64,000 bases of DNA from the NCBI GenBank assembly GCA_030593065.1, contig JAUVHV010000006.1:1-64000 (forward strand), given 5' to 3'. Shown piece after piece: positions 61,408-64,000 of the stretch. The notes below the pieces were generated by a model, which saw only the letters and a list, made by a program, of their open reading frames with translations, did not search any database and was not told the DNA's origin. The DNA comes from Candidatus Omnitrophota bacterium (GTDB lineage: Bacteria; Omnitrophota; Gorgyraeia; JABMRG01). A program made the translations under genes and the position numbers. The stretch's first letter is position 1. Each line of letters starts with the position of its first letter.

Positions 61408-61830
61408 CTATTGTGCTTTCTTTGTTATCTTTTTCTTTAAATATTTTATCATGGTAAGACGGTTACCTTTTTTATTAAACCTAACATCATCCATAAGATG
61501 CCTTATAAGAAAAATCCCCCTACCATTACCCATAAGCAGATTCTCCTCCTTTGTAGGATCCGGTATCTTATTGTGATCAAAACCATTACCCTTGTCTTCT
61601 ATTGATATACTTATCTTATTATCTGCATATATAAAATCTATCAAAACCTTGAGCCTCTTGTCAAATCTGTTACCATATGTGATAGCATTTATTAACGCTT
61701 CTTCAAGGCAAAGCCTTATATCAAAAGTGTCTCCTTCACCCGCTTGCAAACCTATCAACATGGCTATAACCTCATCCACAGCCTGTTTAATCTTTTTGGG
61801 ATCACTTGCAATAGATATCTTTTTATTCAT
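61408..61830 (-). CDS. RsbW-like anti-sigma serine kinase
   Basis: 140 residues from the ATG at 61830; an upstream start at 61872 overlaps the accA frame. HATPase_c motifs: N-box [17 protein letters not shown]1 [17 protein letters not shown] and G2 [15 protein letters not shown]. These kinases phosphorylate STAS proteins. It would be opposed by the SpoIIE-type phosphatase in the same operon. It precedes the STAS gene by 6 nt and overlaps accA by 8 nt. Confidence 0.92.
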   Translation of the reverse strand: MNKKISIASDPKKIKQAVDEVIAMLIGLQAGEGDTFDIRLCLEEALINAITYGNRFDKRLKVLIDFIYADNKISISIEDKGNGFDHNKIPDPTKEENLLMGNGRGIFLIRHLMDDVRFNKKGNRLTMIKYLKKKITKKAQ

Positions 61831-62779
61831 TAAATTTTCCCATATTGCGAAATTTCTTGTATCTCTGCTCAAGCATCTCTTCTTTCGACATAGCAGATAC
61901 TTCTCTTATGTTTTTAATAATAGCCCTCTTAATATTCTCACCCGCAGCCTGAGGATTACGGTGCGCTCCTCCAAGCGGTTCCGGAATAATCATATCTATA
62001 ATACCAAAATTTAATAGATCGTGCGCTGTAAGCTTTAAAGCGCTTGCAGCCTTATCTGCTTTTGCCCTGTCCTTCCAAAGTATAGCCGCGCACCCTTCAG
62101 GTGATATTACAGAATAGTAAGAATTCTGCATTACGCAAACCCTGTCTCCTACGCCTATACCCAACGCCCCTCCACTGCCTCCTTCACCGATAACAAATAC
62201 TATAATCGGTATTTTCAAAGTTGCCATTTCACGTAAATTATAAGCTATAGCCTCTGCCTGGCCTCTCTCCTCAGCGCCTACTCCCGGATAAGCTCCCGGG
62301 GTATCTATAAATGTTACAACCGGAATATTAAATTTTTCAGCGAGTTTCATCAGGCGTATCGCTTTTCTATAGCCCTCTGGATTTGCGCTTCCAAAATTAC
62401 GCATAAGATTCTCATTGGTATCCCTTCCCTTCTGGTGGCCTATCACGAGAATCTTGTAGCCATCTAAAGAGGCAAACCCGCAGACCATTGATTTGTCATC
62501 TGAAAAAGCACGATCACCATGCAACTCTATAAAATCATGCATGATCATCCCTATATAATCAAGCGTATACGGCCTTTGAGGATGGCGCGCTATCTGGACT
62601 CTCTGCCAGGGAGTAAGATTTTCGAATATTTCACGCTTTAATTTATCAAGTTTCTGTTCCAGCCTGTCTATTTCAGAATGCAGATCTATATTTTCAGAGC
62701 TGGTAAACTTCTTCAACTCCTCTATCTTACGCTCCAGTTCCAAAATAGGTTTTTCGAATTCTAATCCGCTTCCATTCAT
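61823..62779 (-). CDS. accA: Acetyl-CoA carboxylase carboxyltransferase subunit alpha
   Basis: 318 residues. A coiled start ([12 protein letters not shown]...[17 protein letters not shown]) is followed by [50 protein letters not shown] and [12 protein letters not shown]. It makes malonyl-CoA with AccD, which is not in the window. Its position at the head of a lipid-transport operon links fatty-acid supply with transport. Confidence 0.97.
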   Translation of the reverse strand: MNGSGLEFEKPILELERKIEELKKFTSSENIDLHSEIDRLEQKLDKLKREIFENLTPWQRVQIARHPQRPYTLDYIGMIMHDFIELHGDRAFSDDKSMVCGFASLDGYKILVIGHQKGRDTNENLMRNFGSANPEGYRKAIRLMKLAEKFNIPVVTFIDTPGAYPGVGAEERGQAEAIAYNLREMATLKIPIIVFVIGEGGSGGALGIGVGDRVCVMQNSYYSVISPEGCAAILWKDRAKADKAASALKLTAHDLLNFGIIDMIIPEPLGGAHRNPQAAGENIKRAIIKNIREVSAMSKEEMLEQRYKKFRNMGKFNE

Positions 62780-62811
62780 TATATAATTATAGACCTTTAA
62801 TTCTCATATGG

Positions 62812-63771
62812 TTAATCAACAATAGTTACGCCTGTACCTACAGGCACGATAGCATACAACTCTTCTACCTCTTCATTCCTCATCCTGACGCATCCGTCAG
62901 TGCACTGATATCCTATGCTTTCCGGTTCTATAGTGCCATGTATACCGTAACCGCCTTCTTCTGTAGTAAGCCCCATCCATCGGCTGCCAAGAACATTTTC
63001 AGGATTATCTGCGGGTACAGCAACGCCGCGGTTATACCATACGGGCCTTACAAGCTTATCCTTTATTTTAAAAGTGCCTGTTGGCGTAGAATTATTCTTA
63101 CCTGTAGAAACTATATATGACTTTATTACCTCGTCACCCAAAAGAAGCGTAAGTATGGATTGCGATTTATCAATTATTATATGAAAGGAAACTTTTTGGA
63201 CCTTCAACTTCGTCCCGGGCATAATCAAATCTGATCTTAAATCATTGGCTCTTTTTATCAGATCGACTGTTGTAGAATATTTATTAGCTATTTTTATAAG
63301 TGAATCACCGGGCATTACAACATATAGTTCGCTGTCAGGTGTAATGATTTTAGAGAAGAGAATTGCCATTCTTATTGAAGCGATCTTTCCTTGTATATCA
63401 GCATAGTTACAGAACTGTGAGTATTCATTGATAATCGTAAGATACAACTCTTTTGCTTTTGTGAAGTTTTCATCTTTATAATATATATCAGAAAGTATAA
63501 TAAGTGATTCATATCCATCGCGGCCGCCCTTAGAAATAGATACTATCTTTTCAAGCGTTCTTATGGCCTCTGCTCTATTACCATCTGTTAAAAACGCTTT
63601 TGCATTTTTTAATTGCGCTGATTCATCAGGAAAGACAGATACAACAACATCTGTAGAGGGTTTAAGCTTCTTACTGTTGAGGAATCCCATAGAAAATTTT
63701 ACAATAACCACTATAAGCAAAACTAACGCTATAACAACACTTATTTTTAATATATTCTTATTCACTATCAT
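62812..63771 (-). CDS. L,D-transpeptidase with LysM domain
   Basis: 319 residues: N-terminal membrane anchor (about 8-27), a TPR-like helical region (about 50-135), a LysM domain (YVVMPGDSLIKIANKYSTTV), and a YkuD domain with GIHGTIEPESIG and the catalytic CTDGCVRM. It cross-links peptidoglycan or attaches proteins through L,D-bonds in the periplasm. It follows the DUF212 gene by 9 nt. Confidence 0.94.
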   Translation of the reverse strand: MIVNKNILKISVVIALVLLIVVIVKFSMGFLNSKKLKPSTDVVVSVFPDESAQLKNAKAFLTDGNRAEAIRTLEKIVSISKGGRDGYESLIILSDIYYKDENFTKAKELYLTIINEYSQFCNYADIQGKIASIRMAILFSKIITPDSELYVVMPGDSLIKIANKYSTTVDLIKRANDLRSDLIMPGTKLKVQKVSFHIIIDKSQSILTLLLGDEVIKSYIVSTGKNNSTPTGTFKIKDKLVRPVWYNRGVAVPADNPENVLGSRWMGLTTEEGGYGIHGTIEPESIGYQCTDGCVRMRNEEVEELYAIVPVGTGVTIVD

Positions 63772-63780
63772 CCTTTCACA

Positions 63781-64000
63781 TTATAGGTAAATATACAAAA
63801 AATATCCAAAAATAATCCCTAGGCCGGCTCCAGTCAGAACTTGTATAGGCGTATGCCCTATAAGTTCTGCTAATCTCTCCTCTTTGATGGGCTTTTTGAA
63901 ATATATATCTTCGACCATCTTATTGAGCGTCTCTGCCTGTTTCCCGATAGCGCGCCTTGCGCTTTGCGCATCAAACATAGTAACTATCGCAAAACCCAAA
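63781..64000 (-). CDS. DUF212 (divergent PAP2-type) membrane protein, C-terminal part
   Basis: The C-terminal 70 or so residues of a protein whose start lies beyond the window. FAIVTMFDAQSARRAIGKQA, ETLNKMV, ELIGHTPIQVLTGAGLGIIF are the typical end of the DUF212 family, related to PAP2 phosphatases. One membrane helix is at the end. The function of the family is not established. Confidence 0.85.
   Translation of the reverse strand, partial: LGFAIVTMFDAQSARRAIGKQAETLNKMVEDIYFKKPIKEERLAELIGHTPIQVLTGAGLGIIFGYFLYIYL

Noticed and set aside
1-64000. CRISPR arrays, rRNA genes or prophage modules
   Set aside because: No regularly spaced repeats, rRNA-like sequence or phage structural genes were seen.

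Overview
The window reads as part of the chromosome of a diderm (Gram-negative) bacterium from a poorly cultured lineage. My best guess is Omnitrophota or another PVC-related or Elusimicrobiota-like candidate phylum, but this is inferred only from gene mix. Outer-membrane functions (LolCD, two MlaEFD lipid transporters, AsmA/TamB-like proteins, a TonB receptor, a beta-barrel) occur together with genes better known from Gram-positives (McsA-McsB-ClpC, an RsbW/STAS/SpoIIE partner switch, GTP-type PEP carboxykinase). Almost every gene is on the minus strand, tightly packed and often overlapping by 4 nt. The one clear plus-strand protein gene is the AsmA-like gene at 18490-21450.

Layout. 1-18327: one long minus-strand run from lysS through lolC, lolD, ilvE, mcsA, mcsB, clpC, a TamB-like gene, mlaE, mlaF, mlaD, radA, a PIN-TRAM protein, ispD, ispF, cysE and cysS to the start of tmk. 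It is driven by a consensus sigma-70 promoter upstream of lysS. 18490-22591: AsmA-like gene, rdgB, fumarase beta. 22616-27150: an AT-rich accessory island. 27152-32073: fumarase alpha, then the queuosine genes queF, queE, queC, queD, murI and an amidase lipoprotein. 32122-34858: methyltransferase, transglutaminase-like protein, tmRNA, smpB, tRNA-Leu. 34859-52382: two-component pair, def, pckG, CPBP protease, yqeY, pentapeptide/ion channel, Ca/Na antiporter, mnmG, GAF-ANTAR, NIL-ferredoxin, UPF0280, a GH94-like protein, leuS and nfo. 52463-52879: tRNA-Ala and tRNA-Leu. 52966-64000: TonB receptor and an operon combining CHASE2-SpoIIE, OMP, FecR, MlaD/F/E, STAS, RsbW, accA and L,D-transpeptidase, then the end of a DUF212 gene.

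The main discovery is the island. It separates the two fumarase subunit genes, normally adjacent, and contains five sites with integron attC architecture, all in the orientation of the minus-strand genes and with no integrase in the window: a CALIN-type (integrase-less) cassette array. Its cassettes carry a trypsin-like protease, a two-gene DUF262-HEPN module that is a candidate defence system, a small membrane protein and a REP-associated transposase (RAYT). Beside it are a hicBA toxin-antitoxin pair and a RAYT remnant bounded by 22-bp direct repeats.

A second hypothesis is that the partner-switch proteins in the second mla operon regulate lipid transport, the STAS protein acting as an MlaB-like subunit. 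Other oddities are a peptide deformylase lacking the first His of HExxH, a GH94-like protein lacking the DWND catalytic motif and carrying a lysine-rich tail, a tmRNA encoding a 26-residue tag, and several promoters placed so close to the start codon that the mRNAs should be leaderless or nearly so.
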